Notes under the pieces: generated by a model
The model's input: the letters and a program-made list of their open reading frames with translations, nothing else
The model's database searches: none
Told to the model about the DNA's origin: nothing
Program-made: the position numbers and the translations under genes
Source: Metarhizium brunneum
Lineage: Eukaryota > Ascomycota > Sordariomycetes > Hypocreales > Clavicipitaceae
Assembly: GCF_013426205.1 (NCBI RefSeq)
Contig: NC_089428.1
Location: forward strand, 1,054,001 to 1,118,000
Direction: 5' to 3'
DNA length: 64,000 nt
In this document: positions 46,586 to 58,493 of the stretch, in pieces
How the letters are laid out: every line of letters starts with the position of its first letter
Position numbering within the stretch: position 1 is the stretch's first letter

Positions 46586-49500
46586 CTACGGGGGCGTCAT
46601 CTTCCCTTCCAGCATCATCTTGCGAACTTCTTGTTCCATGTTCTGTTCTGCGCCGTGCGTGTCTTCCAGCGCCCCGGTAACCTTGTTGGCGAGCTCAATC
46701 TTCTTCTGGCACGCCTTGTAGACGAGCTCTTCGATTGTTTGAGAAGCAATCAGTCGGATCACCTCGACGTCTCGTTTCTGCCCAAGACGATGGGCCCGGT
46801 TCTCCGCTTGGATGTCGTCTTGCGGGTTGTCCGACTGGTCAAAGATGATGACTTTGTTTGCGGCAGTGAGGTTGATGCCTGTACCGCCCGCGCCAGTCGT
46901 CAACAAAAACACTGGGATGTTTGCATTCCCGTTAAACTCGTCGATGAGCACCTGTCGCTCTGAAACATCCGTACTTCCCATCAGAACACGATGATCAATG
47001 CCCTGCAGAGCAAGAACCTCCTGTAAAAGGTCAATCAGCCGAGAGAACTTGCTGAACACGAGCACTCGATCCCCGTTCTCCTGATACTGCCTGATAAGCT
47101 CTAGTAGCTTCGTGACCTTGCCGCTGTCCAATTCCGCAGCAGAAGATATGTCGAATTGCTTAAGCAACCTGGGGTAGTCTCGACACCACAGGTGAAGCTC
47201 AAAATCAGACGAATTCTTGAGTTCTTGCACCAGATGCTTGATATCCGGCTGATGGAGCTCAGATTGTGGGATTCTATCCATTAATATCTTGCCCATCTCT
47301 GTGACCATTTCATCTGTAAAGTGCCGTCGGAACAACAAGGGATGCAATGCTGCTTTGCGGAGCTGTATCCACGCATTGTTTTGATCATTCTGTCGCCCCT
47401 TGGCCTTGGATGCACGTAAAGATGGCTCCAGCTTGAAGAGCTCTTCATACTCGGCATATGTCTTCTTTTGTGAATCAGTCATGTCGCAGTGCACAACGGT
47501 GCAAATCTTTGGCGGCATATCTGACAAAACCTGGTCCTTTCGTCGCTGCAGGATGAATGGTTCCAGAATAGTTCGCGCACGTCTAACACGTTCGGCATAC
47601 AAGAAAGCTCCGTTCGACACGTCTTTAATCGTAACCTTTTGGCTGAAAATATATCGAATGTCATCCATGTAGCCGTCAAACATCTGTGGGTTAATAAAAT
47701 TTAGCAAAGCAGTCATTTCGAGCAGATTATTTTGCACCGGTGTTCCTATGCCAAGTTAACTCAAAAAGCCCGGAAATAGTTGCGCATCGATTTATCTCAC
47801 CAGTCAGGAGCATCTTCCATGTTGCATTGATGCGGCGCAAATCTCGATAAATCTTTGTTTCTGGGTTCTTCATTTTGTGACCCTCGTCAAAAACTGCTGC
47901 ATTCAGATCAAACGACTGCATGGCCTCGATATCTTCATCCGAGTTGATCTGTGAATAAGTGGCCAAAACGACATGATACGACTCTGGATCTCGCTCGACT
48001 TCATAAGCGATTTCAGCTCGTTCCGACTTAGAGCCTCGGTAGCCCACAACGGACAGATCTGGAGCAAATCTCTCAAACTCATGAAGCCAATTATTGTAAG
48101 TGCTCGGCGGCACCACAATCAAATTTGGCCACGGTCGGTTCGCCTTGGGCTCCCTTTCATATTCCTCAACCATATGACACATGAGCGAGATGACCTGACA
48201 AGTCTTGCCCAAGCCCATCTCGTCAGCCAGAATACAGCCAATATCATAGCTGCACAACAATGACATCCAATTTAAACCAAAAAGCTGGAATGGCTTCATT
48301 CGACAATGTCCATCCATCATCCTGGGCTGCCGAGGTACCAATGGTGATGTGTACTTGGAAGTCATACTGCTTGGCGTAGGGGGCATATCGTTATCGGGGG
48401 ATGCTCGACTACTTCGCTTGTTGTGACCAAACATGTCAAGGTCCCAACTGTCCATTACACTCTTGACTGCTTGCCCCTTCGTTTCACACTTCGCAACGAC
48501 GTCGTCAATAGCTGTCACGGCGTTGAGAAATACTTCAACAGCGTCAACAGCGGACTCTCCTATGCTGACTCTCGGCGACTTTCGAGCACCAGCTTTCTTC
48601 GTCGCACTGACACGACGGGCTTGTGACAGGTTATCAAACGGCCTCTTCTCCATGAGGGGTTCCAGAAGATCCTCTTTCATACCCGTCATTGCTGCGAGTT
48701 CCTTGAGAGTACTTGTATTAAGACAGTTGAGTACTCTATCGTCGTTCTCTACTGATGGGGCGGGGGACGGCTCGGCCTCAAACGCATCTTCTTTATCATT
48801 GTCGACGAGGTCAATCACCACGGAATTTTTCCTTGAGGATGTTGGCCCGTCAAAAGACTTTTGAGGCGAGGAATCGTTTCGCTTTTTCAATCCTTGGACA
48901 AGCCGGCGCTTCTGTGGCTTTTCTTTCTTCTGGGGCGGACTTGAAGGGAGGGAAGGCGACGTGTTTCGATCAAGCGATATTGGTCTCCTTGCGTTATTCT
49001 GCAATGTTGCCTTTGATACTAACCGCCTCTTATTTGGCTTGCTGGATTCTGGAAAGATACTCTTGCCTGTCTGCTCCGGCGCACTTTCCAGCCAGATGAT
49101 TGCATCGTCAAGGTCGTTCCCACACGCTCTAAGCGCTTCTCTGACTCTCTCTGAAGGATACTTGTCGCCGAAGACATCATATATTTGTCGCAGCTTATTC
49201 TTGGTTTCTCTCTCCTCAGCAGCCGGGTTATACACAAATTCGGCAATCTTTGCCTTAAACGTGGTTGGTCGAATGTCCCCCCTAGGTGGTGATGAGTCGC
49301 CCTCGTCGTCAGAAATCAGACTTATTGGCTCTGCGGCGGGTCGCTTAGATTCCTTTGAACGAGACGGTGGTGGTCGAGGCGGTGGCCGAAAGAAGGTTCC
49401 CGCAGGTGCGAGGCGAGAACCCAGTTTCGAGGGCTCCTTTGGCTGGAATGGCGAAGAAGCAGGAACTTCGATGATGCTAGCGGGCGAAGAGGAGCGGTCC

Positions 49501-49718
49501 ATGGCCAATGCTAAACCCGGCTTGCTCAAAATCTGTGTCGGTTGTGTAATCTCCCGTTCTCGCGACGGGTTGCGCAAGAATGCCGACGGTGAGCAGGGAA
49601 TAGTGTCCCCAGCTAATTCATCGATATCATCGAGACCAGCAGGGACTCGTGAGGTGGACGGATTTCGTGGAGCGGTACTTGAGTGCCGTGTTGGCGGCGG
49701 AGGCGATGAGTCGATCAT
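46586..49718 (-). CDS. FUN30: SNF2-family chromatin remodeler Fun30/SMARCAD1 type
   Basis: This ATP-dependent remodeler acts in heterochromatin maintenance and DNA end resection. The exons are 47801-49718 and 46586-47745, with a 55-bp intron (47746-47800) that falls inside the helicase motif and restores LLTGTPVQNNLLEM, giving 1025 aa. The frame runs up to an ATG at 49856, but I chose 49718 (MIDSSPPPP) because the extra 46 residues look non-native. Residues about 173-210 form a CUE-like ubiquitin-binding module (LRQIYDVFGDKYP, DLDDAIIWLES), a hallmark of this subfamily. The ATPase has DEMGLGKT near 497 and DEGHKMKN near 610. The C-terminal helicase lobe has VLVFSKFSRLIDLLQ, TTGAGGTGINLTAA and AENRAHRLGQKRDVEV. 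The gene is divergent from VMA21 across 688 bp. Confidence 0.94.
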
Positions 49719-50406
49719 GGCGAAGGGAGAGAGGAAGGCAGAAGACGCAAGCATTGACCGGCGCAAGCAAAAAGTTCCAACTTGGCAAAAATGACAACAA
49801 AGAGCAAACAGAGTGGGTATTGCAGCTGATCCGACACTCATGAAAGCAATATACACGGCTCACGCACCCCTCCTGGCCCAGCTCTCAGTGTAGGAAGAGC
49901 ATTCGAGCGGCACAGGTGTTGGGAGGGGTGGGAACGGTGCAAAACCACTCTAACACTTCAATGCACAGAGTGGGTTAAATTTCGTGACGGCTGTTGGCGT
50001 CGCGGCGCGCTTTGACGCCCGCCACCATTCGCGAGGTCACGTGTGACTCTGATTACGAACGGAGGGATGCATGGCCAGACGTGGCCAGACATGGCCGGCC
50101 ACTTCTTCAATTTCCTGCTAGAGGAATAATTGCCATCAAGGAACCCTGAAATAAACGGCTTACGACTGGGAATAATTCGCCCACAAGTGTCATCTAAATA
50201 AACGTTACAGACTGTAGTCCAGGCGCTTGGTAGGCCTCAACCGAACTTCTATCCTTGAACTACTCGCAAGTGGAGAGGACCATCGTACCGAGTAACTACA
50301 CCATTCGCGCTTCCATCACAACCACCCAACACCACGGCTACAAACACGAAAACAACCACAAGCCTTCCCCCGTTCCCAACCCCATCCATCCATCACCCCA
50401 CCCACA
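49719..50406. promoter_or_regulatory. Bidirectional promoter region, FUN30 / VMA21
   Basis: These 688 bp separate the divergent start codons of FUN30 (-) and VMA21 (+), so both promoters must lie here. A gcggcgcgctttgacgcccgcc block sits near 50002-50025. I do not assign a specific factor site. Confidence 0.6.
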
Positions 50407-50881
50407 ATGGCAACCCGCCGCATCATCAGCACCGAAAAGACCATCCTCGAAAAAGACGACCAGCCCGAAAAGTCAAACATATCCCCCGCCGTCCCCAAGT
50501 GAGTCCTCACCCACATGCAAACCCCAAGCTTCACACGCAGCCGCTAACCCCGGGCCCTCCCTCCTCTTCTTTCCCATGGACAGGGATGTCATTTTCAAGC
50601 TTCTCGGTTTCACATTCGCCATGATCGTCGTCCCCATAGGCTCGTACTTTCTGACCGTCCACACCGTTTTCAAAGGTTCGTCGTTCCTCTTCACGAGTGC
50701 CGCCAGCCTTCAGTGCTTTTACTCACGCCTTCGAGCAGGAAACTCTTCCCTTGCAGGAGGCCTGGCCGCTCTTCTGGCCAACGTGGTGCTTATAAGCTAC
50801 ATTATTGTGGCAATGAAGGAGGATGATTCGGCGACACTGGGAGAGAGTGTCAAGAAACCAGAGACAAAAAAAGACCAATGA
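50407..50881 (+). CDS. VMA21: V-ATPase assembly factor Vma21
   Basis: Vma21 is a small ER membrane protein that guides assembly of the V0 sector of the vacuolar proton pump. The exons are 50407-50498, 50584-50675 and 50739-50881, with introns of 85 and 63 bp, giving 108 aa. The join gives AVPKDVIFKLLGFTFAMIVV and HTVFKGNSSLAGGLAALLAN, the family core. Two membrane helices are visible (residues about 33-58 and 68-88). The protein ends KKDQ, a C-terminal dilysine (KKXX) ER-retrieval signal as in known Vma21 proteins. Reading straight through the two introns also stays open for most of the length, which hides the true structure from simple ORF scans. Confidence 0.95.
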
Positions 50882-51595
50882 GCAATCTGCTGCCATTTTA
50901 CAGTTCTCATGTATATCTACGAGTCACCATGTATCGTCATTATTGTGGCATGGAAAGCTGTCGCAAACAAAGGGCTAGGTCATTAACTTTTCGAGGCGCG
51001 TATCTCTGTTCAATTTGCCAATTCAATTCCATACATTCCTGTTTTGTTCATGATATCTACAGGCCTATTATAGTGGCAGGAATGCGCTGATTGCTCCCGC
51101 CGTAGCCAGATCGTGAATGCCGCATAAATTTAGTTGATAAGTGATAATCAAAGGCCCCGGTGACCTGTCTCTCGCTCATTCCGCTGTCAAAAGGGCCCCC
51201 TCCCAGTCCGCCGACCAACCCAGTCACACAAAAACAATATCCGTCGGCCTGCCAGGCCTCTTCTTGAACGCCTGGCAGCAGTCTCCGTCGCGACCATGCC
51301 AACCACCCGGGCGTGTGTCGCCACATTTGATTCCGTCAAAGCAAGTGTCCTCTCCACCATCGAAACCCCCCCAGCCAAGCCGTTAGGTTTAACCATTATG
51401 ATCGGGTATCGAGAATAAGTCGTGGTAAAATAACCCTGATTCCAAGACATTGTTGACCTCTCAAACAGACTGAATCTTTAGTACCGTTTCCGACATCGCC
51501 AAAACTCCATGGATCCCCTAGCGCGTGTATATAGACAAAGGAAAATAGGCCTCTATAAGAATACGGTCCAATTAAAGGGTAAGAAGAACAGAGCT
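50882..51595. other. Convergent intergenic region
   Basis: This is the 3' side of both VMA21 and the DUF2406 gene. No gene or repeat is seen in 714 bp. Confidence 0.5.
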
Positions 51596-52975
51596 CTAGC
51601 TGTTTTTGCTAAAGCGACGGCTAAACCAGCTCTTCTGCTTCTCTGGATTGGCACTTGATTGTGATATTTTTCGTCGCAAAAGAGACCCTTTGCGAGGCAC
51701 AGATTGGGGGGGAGTAGCCGCCTGGGGCTCCGTAGGAGGTGGCAGTGGCGGCAGAGAATGGTTCTTAACCTGCTTGCCGACAGAGAAGTTTTGAACATCG
51801 TACGCATTTGTCTGACTGAATCCGATGCCATAATCATTGACGGGCTCAGAACGCTTCGCTGGTGATATCCTGTCGATCGAGCTGTTGTCGCTGGACGTAG
51901 GGTCCGTCTGATAGCCGGCAGGGTCTGAGCTACCGCTAGGTGCAGCGGATGTTACAGTCTCATATGACCTGTCCTTGTGAGGCATAGGATAAACACCCTG
52001 CTCGCGCCCGTACATCTGGTGATGCGACTCGGATTGCACCCTTTGGCTGCGATCCCGAGACATGTGCCTACTTCCCGCATATCCTCTGTCATAGCCACTA
52101 TTATTGTAGCCGCCGCCTGCATTTGGATTGTCGTAGACGCTGTTCCTTGCCGTTGCAGGTGTGGGCAGTCCATACTGGCTATCTCCCCTGAACGAAACAG
52201 GTCGGCCGCCGTAGTAACTGTCTTGAGGGAATCGTGGCTGGTTCGCAGTTTGGACACTGCTCCGTCTATTCCAGTTTGCTACTGACTCAGTGTCTAAAAG
52301 ACAGTCGCGTTAGCCACGGATCAGACACGACGAATATGGCAAGTTGGAGTGACACGACTTGCCTGCTCGATATAGTGATTTACGCTGATAGCCACCGTCA
52401 ATGGCAGCCTCAAAGCTACGGATCGTGTCCAACGGCCGCTCCCATCGGTTTCTGGTTGGGTTTGATCTGTCCGGATCCGCTGCCTGATATCAGCATACCA
52501 ACTCCAGCGTTATTTGTAACGTGACCGACAAAACATACCGATGGGGTTCCCCCAGGTATCCTTGTGCTGTATTGCGCGAAGAGAGATTTGAGTCCGTTCC
52601 GACTTCATGGCCGCGACCATGGCTAGTACCAATGTTAATCGTGATTTCGAGAAGTGTGACAGTGCAGTAATCATGATGATTATAACTCCAGCATGAGCAC
52701 GCATCGGATATTGTTAGTTACGTACATGGCTCAGCTTCGTTCATAGCTAATGTGGGATCAGCTTTGCTGTGTAATCGTCTAGCTTCCTTTTCCTCGTGGG
52801 TCTCGTGGAAATCGTGCTTGCTCCCACTACTGCGATGGGTTTTCTGAGATTGAATGCTGTAACTACGCTGCTTTGTCTGTCCTGTCTGTTGTTGTTCCGG
52901 CGAAGCTTGTAAAGGTGCTTGCTGTGGCCGCTGCAGCTGCTGCCGCTGTTGATACTGGTCCCCGCGAGAGGCCAT
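51596..52975 (-). CDS. DUF2406 domain protein
   Basis: The four exons are 52726-52975, 52539-52622, 52363-52479 and 51596-52293, giving 382 aa. The introns are 103, 59 and 69 bp. Intron 3 has a GC donor (GCAG|GCAAGTC on the minus strand), a GGCTAAC branch site and TTTTAG acceptor. The joined core DPTLAMNEAEPSMVAAM...SLRAIQHKDTWGNPIADPDRSNPTR then RWERPLDTIRSFEAAI is the DUF2406 signature (residues about 73-145), shared with yeast YMR295C and YGR273C, whose roles are poorly known. The N-terminus is Q-rich. The C-terminal half is disordered, proline-rich (LPPLPPPTEP) and ends in a basic tail (SWFSRRFSKN). Both splice choices around exon 3 are fixed by the need to keep the conserved frame. Confidence 0.9.
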
Positions 52976-55900
52976 GGCGAACAACCGGGGTGTGGGTTCG
53001 CTTTTATTGCGTGGATTGATCAGTCCTATCCGACGAGTGTAGCCTGGCGCTCGCGCCAACTTGGACGCTGGCGGAGTCAAGGGATCGGGCGTTTCGAGGG
53101 TCTGTTGGTCGGCGGATAAGAATGGATTCTAAGCAAACACGGCTCGCGAACCCAGGGTTCTGGGTGTCTGGGATATATTTGCGGGACAGCGCACCGGTCC
53201 AGGCGTCGGCTCGATAAGGAAGGCCGTTTTGGATCAAAATGCGAAATTGAGGATGCTCTCGCTGTGGAGTTTTGCCAGTTGGTTTCGAAAGATGTGGGAG
53301 TTTTAAGCAAGAGGCTGGGCAAGGAAATCGAATGCTTGCAGCGTCCCGAACCCGAAGCCTGGTGGAACCTGGCAGGAGCTGTGACAAGCTCAAGTGGGAG
53401 TTGCTCAAGTTCCTTGGCCACACAGCCAGGATTTCGGGCGGCGCTTGACTTGGCCTTGTCGCAGAGTGGCAAGGAGGGGGGAGGGGTGGCGCAAGACCCG
53501 GGGGTACAAATCAAGGCACCACAAAGGTGAGCCAACATTGAAAGGTTCAACAGAATGATCCAAGGCCGGATGGCGCTGTCGTTTGCGGCGGTAGCTGGGC
53601 AACCAAGCCACACGGTCCCTTACTGAAAGATACCTACCTCCTAGGTACTCCGTACTTGAAGATACGGAAAGCGACACCCACTTCAGCCGCCCGCGGTGGG
53701 ACGATCAGCCAATGTTGAGGAATGCATGGATGGCCGGTCTAGTTCATCGGCCGTGTTGGGTCGTGGGCCACGATGATGCCGTATCGCTAACTATCCTTAA
53801 CAACAAAGGGTTTGCACAAATTGTGAAGTGCCGTTTCCTGCAGTCTTATCAGGAGACGGACGCGAGCCTGTCAATGCTCAAGTGCAGGGGGATGGCGAGC
53901 AGGGCTCCAGCAGTGGTGTGTTGGACTTGATTCATCAAGGTGAATTGCTCGGCGGACTCACTCGTTTTGCTAGGCGCGCTCACGCCCCACCCGGTACCTG
54001 GTTATCAGATATTATATTATAATACATAGTATATTAGCACACATTTCACGGCAAGTAAATATATTGGCATGTTTCACGGTATATAAATGTTTTACCACAT
54101 TGTACACACCAGAATCTTTTCGGCTTATTGCTACACCTGCGCTGTGTGCAATCACCGTGCCCGTCTCATCAAAACCCACCAGCGCTATTCAGTCGGCCAG
54201 AACGACAAAACTACTACGGAGTACGGAGTACCAAACGAACTAATCATCCTTGTCAGGACTTGCCTTTGCGGGCTTGCTGCAGTTCGGTTCGACCAAGATG
54301 GTGGATGAGGGACACTGCCATCAAAGCCGCCATTTCTGTCAGACAATGCTAGTCCTTTGACGTCAACAAGCAAATTCCATCTGGGAGACGGCCCAACGTG
54401 GTCGACTGGGGCCAACATCACACAAACGCACGACTGGTGTTCTTGAAGACTGTGGGTCAGAAGTCGATGGGCCCAAGTCGCAGTGTCTTTGTTTGGCGAG
54501 CGTAAGATTGGCAAACCGTCAATATCTTGCTGTTGAGTACTCCGTACGTGTAAACTGAATTGAAGACGTTTGTCGATGAGAGTTTGGAGGTACGCAGGCA
54601 TCAACGCAGGCAGGCTCTGGAATACGAGGTGGGAAAGGCGGGAGACGAAATTTCCCAACTTTAGAGTGCCATGCTCGTTCAACAGTTGGCCAGTCATTGA
54701 CCAGGAAACTGGCACCAGGCCAAAGGACTCGACAATTGTGTACATGCAGTACATGTACTCCGTAAGAGCTCGAGCAAGTCGCCAATCGATTGATCGCTGG
54801 AACGGCAGGCGCTTGCTTCAATGTTCCCTGTTCAGCTGCCAGAATGGAAGGCACTACCAGGAAGGTTTGGCTGGGGGCCCCGCTGTATCATGTGCATCTA
54901 CGGGGTATGGAGTAAAGTACTTCAATGTTGGACTCAAGTTCTGCATTCAATGTTCCGTGAATCCGGGCCACTCAAACACTCCATGTCGGCACTTGTTTTT
55001 GACCAACTTGCTGATGTGCGTCGAGTCAACTGGTGCGAGTACATACGTACTCGGTACGGCTTGCAGAGTTCTGGCGTATGTACGGAGTACAGTGTCGCAA
55101 TTGATGCCAAGTCGCAATGCCATGCATGCAGTCCTCGGTACCTGGAGACTAGCCCAGCAATACTTCAGTAAATCGACACGACACGACAGGACTGCTTGTG
55201 CTGCGAGCCGTCCTGCCTCGCTTCCAGTGGATCCCATCAATCATGACGTGTCAATTCTCTCAGGCACCAGAAGGAGATGCTGGATGGACAATGGCCACAG
55301 CTTCAAGCAGGCGTTGGTGGCAAATATCTCCGAGCACCGATCAAAGGGAAACCCGCTCATCCTTTCAACATGTTGGGCGTCGGTGCATCTCCAGGACGGA
55401 CCCATTGCCACAGTCTCGTTTCAAGTCGGTGGACAGCAGACGATTGAAACTCGCTGCTGCAATGGCCCAGCAAACAGCAGCAGACTCGAGCTCCGTCGTT
55501 TCGAAGGAGCTAAGGAGCTATTCCTGGACGTGGGCGCTTCCATTGCGACGCCAGCCCCAGTGTTTTCTTACGCCAGGCACGCACATCACCACCGTGTTGC
55601 CCTGGCCCGACTTCGTGTTCGTTGTCAAGGTTGTGGTTCCTTCACACCATCTTGCTCAATATCGGCCAGCCAAGCCACGGGTTGTTGGACGCTTGGGACA
55701 CAATTGGCTTTGGCGTGGCCTGAAATGGCCATATTCCGCTTCCTCGTGTGCCGCAACTCGAGGCCAATTGGACATGCAATACGCATCGTGACGCAAGTCG
55801 TACTCAACTCTTGATCAGCAAAGACAATACGGAGTACGGAGTACCTATCTGGCGACAACAACGGAAAGTGCACTCACTGTCTGTCCGTGCAGGGTTCTGA

Positions 55901-58493
55901 ATCGGCCGAGTGGTGTCGACAGGTCTGCTTTCTCGCATCTGAAACAAGTGGTTTCCCATGACGCTGTGAAACTGCACAAGGGAAAAGCCCATCGTCAGAG
56001 GGCGGGAAAGCTTGGTAGATCTTTGGAGAAGAGCAAGCCACCTGGCCCGCACATGCGTCGACGCTATGGCAATACCCGGGCAGCTGCTTCGTAGTTGGTG
56101 GCGCTGCCCAGTCAGACAGGAACAATTAGGTTGGACGCCATGCCACTACTGCAGAATACAGGGTTGGCATATGCACTGCATCGGCGCCAGCTCCATCCAC
56201 GATGATGCCGCTGACAGGGAAAAGACTGAATGATCTGCAGTTCTTCCATGACGACAGCACCATCTAAAGCTCTTGGATGTGCGCCTAGCAAATTCCATTG
56301 CATCTGCACTGGAAAGAAACCCGCAGACGTCGACGCCTAGGCATCGGACAACGGTCAGCATCGTTTTTCTCGCGGTCTCTGTATATCTCTCGGGTCATGT
56401 TCGGCGTCGTTTGATCAGCTGTGTGCCACGATCCAAACTGGCTGCCGATGCTTCCGGAACAAAGGTATGGATTGCAAGGCCATTGAGGCCTCGAGGTCCA
56501 GTTGCACTGCCCCAAGGCCAACAACCATGGGCTTTTCCTCCTCGGTTTACGGAGTACGGAGTAATGGCGGGCGAAATTCTGCATTACGTGCTGCGTTTTC
56601 GCAGTAGCCAACCTCCTCTGTCTTCAAATGCAGCGGTACAAAGATGCTGTGCGCATCTGCCCGCCTCACCGATGCCAATTGGAGTTATACTTTGCCCACA
56701 GTTTCACTGTCGTACTCCGTACCGTAGGTTGAATTGTGGTAGTACCAGCACTTTGATACCGTTCGATTTAGGCCCACTGTGCTCCCACCAAGCCATCAAG
56801 CCAGCCAGTGCTTCGAAGATTTGGGCGATATCTGGGCAATTGCCATGCCCACCGGCTGTCGGATAGTTCGTTTCATCAATATCGGTAAGGCCATTGATCG
56901 CTGACCAACCACTGTGGTTGGGTGTTGTGGCCTAGACAACCATGGCTGATGCCAACTTTGCATCGATCACATTGTTTGCCGCGGCTACCGCTCGAGAGCC
57001 GCGACTCAGATCATTACAGGTTGTGAAGTGGCAAGTGTGGTGGATTGTAACATTAATTGAATGGAGAGGCTTTGCATCCCTGGGCTTATGAACCGGATAC
57101 CCTACACCTAGGTGCGCTCCATCTAGAAATATGGAAGCTCGGCAGCCACGCACCAGGCTGCGTTGAAGCTTTTCCCCTTTTCCTCTTTCTATTAATGCCT
57201 GGTACTCCGTATAGTATCCTGTTTCAATGCCGCTGTGCTGTGGCTTTGTCTCCCAGTCATGGCGTAGTGCAGCGCGGTCCCTGTATGGAACTTGTCTGCC
57301 ATCATCTTCGCCCAACTCTCTTGATTTTAGCCAGCAAATGGTCATCAAAAGCCTCCATGTGCAATGTGCATGATAATAATTCTGTCATATTGATATCGGT
57401 GTACATATATCGAATCCCAAGTTACTGGCACCAGAAGGGTGTGCAGAAGCAAGCGGAACGGCGTGCTCGAACGTCAGACGGATAGCCATGACCTTTCTGT
57501 CAGATGCAGCGGGAATACTTGCGCATTCACAGAGTACCGAGTTAAAATAGCGTGATTCTGAATGCGCGGCGAGACTGATGCCTGAATGCCCAAAGTCTCT
57601 GGGGCCTCTAAAATATCGAGGTAACCTCACCCAGATGAAGGCACACAAAATTCCGAACTTGTGATCGGGCAAAGCGCAACTATAGGGTACTCACTGTTGA
57701 AATCCAGGCAGCGATATCGGAGCTGGACCATGGAGGGTGGATTTTTTTTTTGCAATAACAGCTTCACGGAGATGGGAAGACACAATGGAACGATTTGATA
57801 AATGGAGGAGACACTGGAAAAGATGAAAGCCTCGGTAACAAAATATAGTACCATGCGTCTGGACGGTCACGACTCACGACATACATCGCCCGCGGTCGGT
57901 ACCCATATGGAAAGTATGCCTTGACTGCCATCTCATCATTCGATTTGCTAGCCCGCGCTTTTTTAACAAACAGAATTCAAGTCGCAGGGTTCCTGAGAAG
58001 CAACCATTGAACATGATGATTCCTGATAGCTCTCTTCGATATAGGCGGCCCATTAGCGCACCGTCAGATATCACCAGGTAGGCTGTTCCTCCACATGGAG
58101 TCCCCTGACTTTACGAATTCCTTGTTTCACATACATAACAGACAGGCGGGCCAGCAATGTCGACGGTGACCAGAAATAATTCGTATTTGAACGCCAACCC
58201 GATTTCAAAGGTAAATCGATCGAAGGACGAAACGTCGATGATGAGAGGGAAAGAAAAAAAAAGATTTCAGGCTCGGATCCCGCAGTGTTCACGTCATGCA
58301 CACACACGAGGTACAAAAAACATGTCCCCAAATGGTTCGAGGATCGGCAAGGGTGCGGGTATTTTGAGGGTTTGAAGTCTTTTTTTGAATTGAATGCCTC
58401 AAACCAAGGCAAATATGCTCTTTATCCTTGCCTCGACCAATGCAGCCAAATGAAAACCATCCTCACTACCAACTCCATTCCGAATCCTCGCAC
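52976..58493. other. Gene-poor stretch rich in the TACGGAGTA word
   Basis: In 5.5 kb I find no gene I would support. Twelve exact TACGGAGTA/TACTCCGTA words lie between 53646 and 57203, including three overlapping pairs at 7-bp spacing. TTCAATGTT occurs three times at 54817-54954. A truncated MITE end is at 53940. The longest frame (54570-55814, 414 codons) has no domain and contains two copies of the 9-mer. Confidence 0.6.
53940..54033. mobile_element. hAT-like MITE, copy 3 (right end missing)
   Basis: The left terminal inverted repeat GTGAATTGCTCGGCGGAC continues into CTCACTCGTTTTGCTAGG and about 75 bp of similarity to the reverse complement of the copy 1 right arm (ggttat-rich segment). 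The AT-rich interior then stops without a recognisable right end. The end coordinate is approximate. Confidence 0.65.

Noticed and set aside
48961..49794. 277-aa plus-strand ORF
   Set aside because: It is the antisense shadow of the FUN30 N-terminal half.
49719..49856. N-terminal extension of FUN30 to the ATG at 49856
   Set aside because: The added 46 residues are cysteine-rich and hydrophobic and look like translated promoter. The ATG at 49718 starts the expected disordered N-terminus.
54570..55814. 414-aa plus-strand ORF as a firm gene call
   Set aside because: It has no domain, no homology I recognise and no splice logic, and it contains dispersed non-coding words. I kept it only as a finding.
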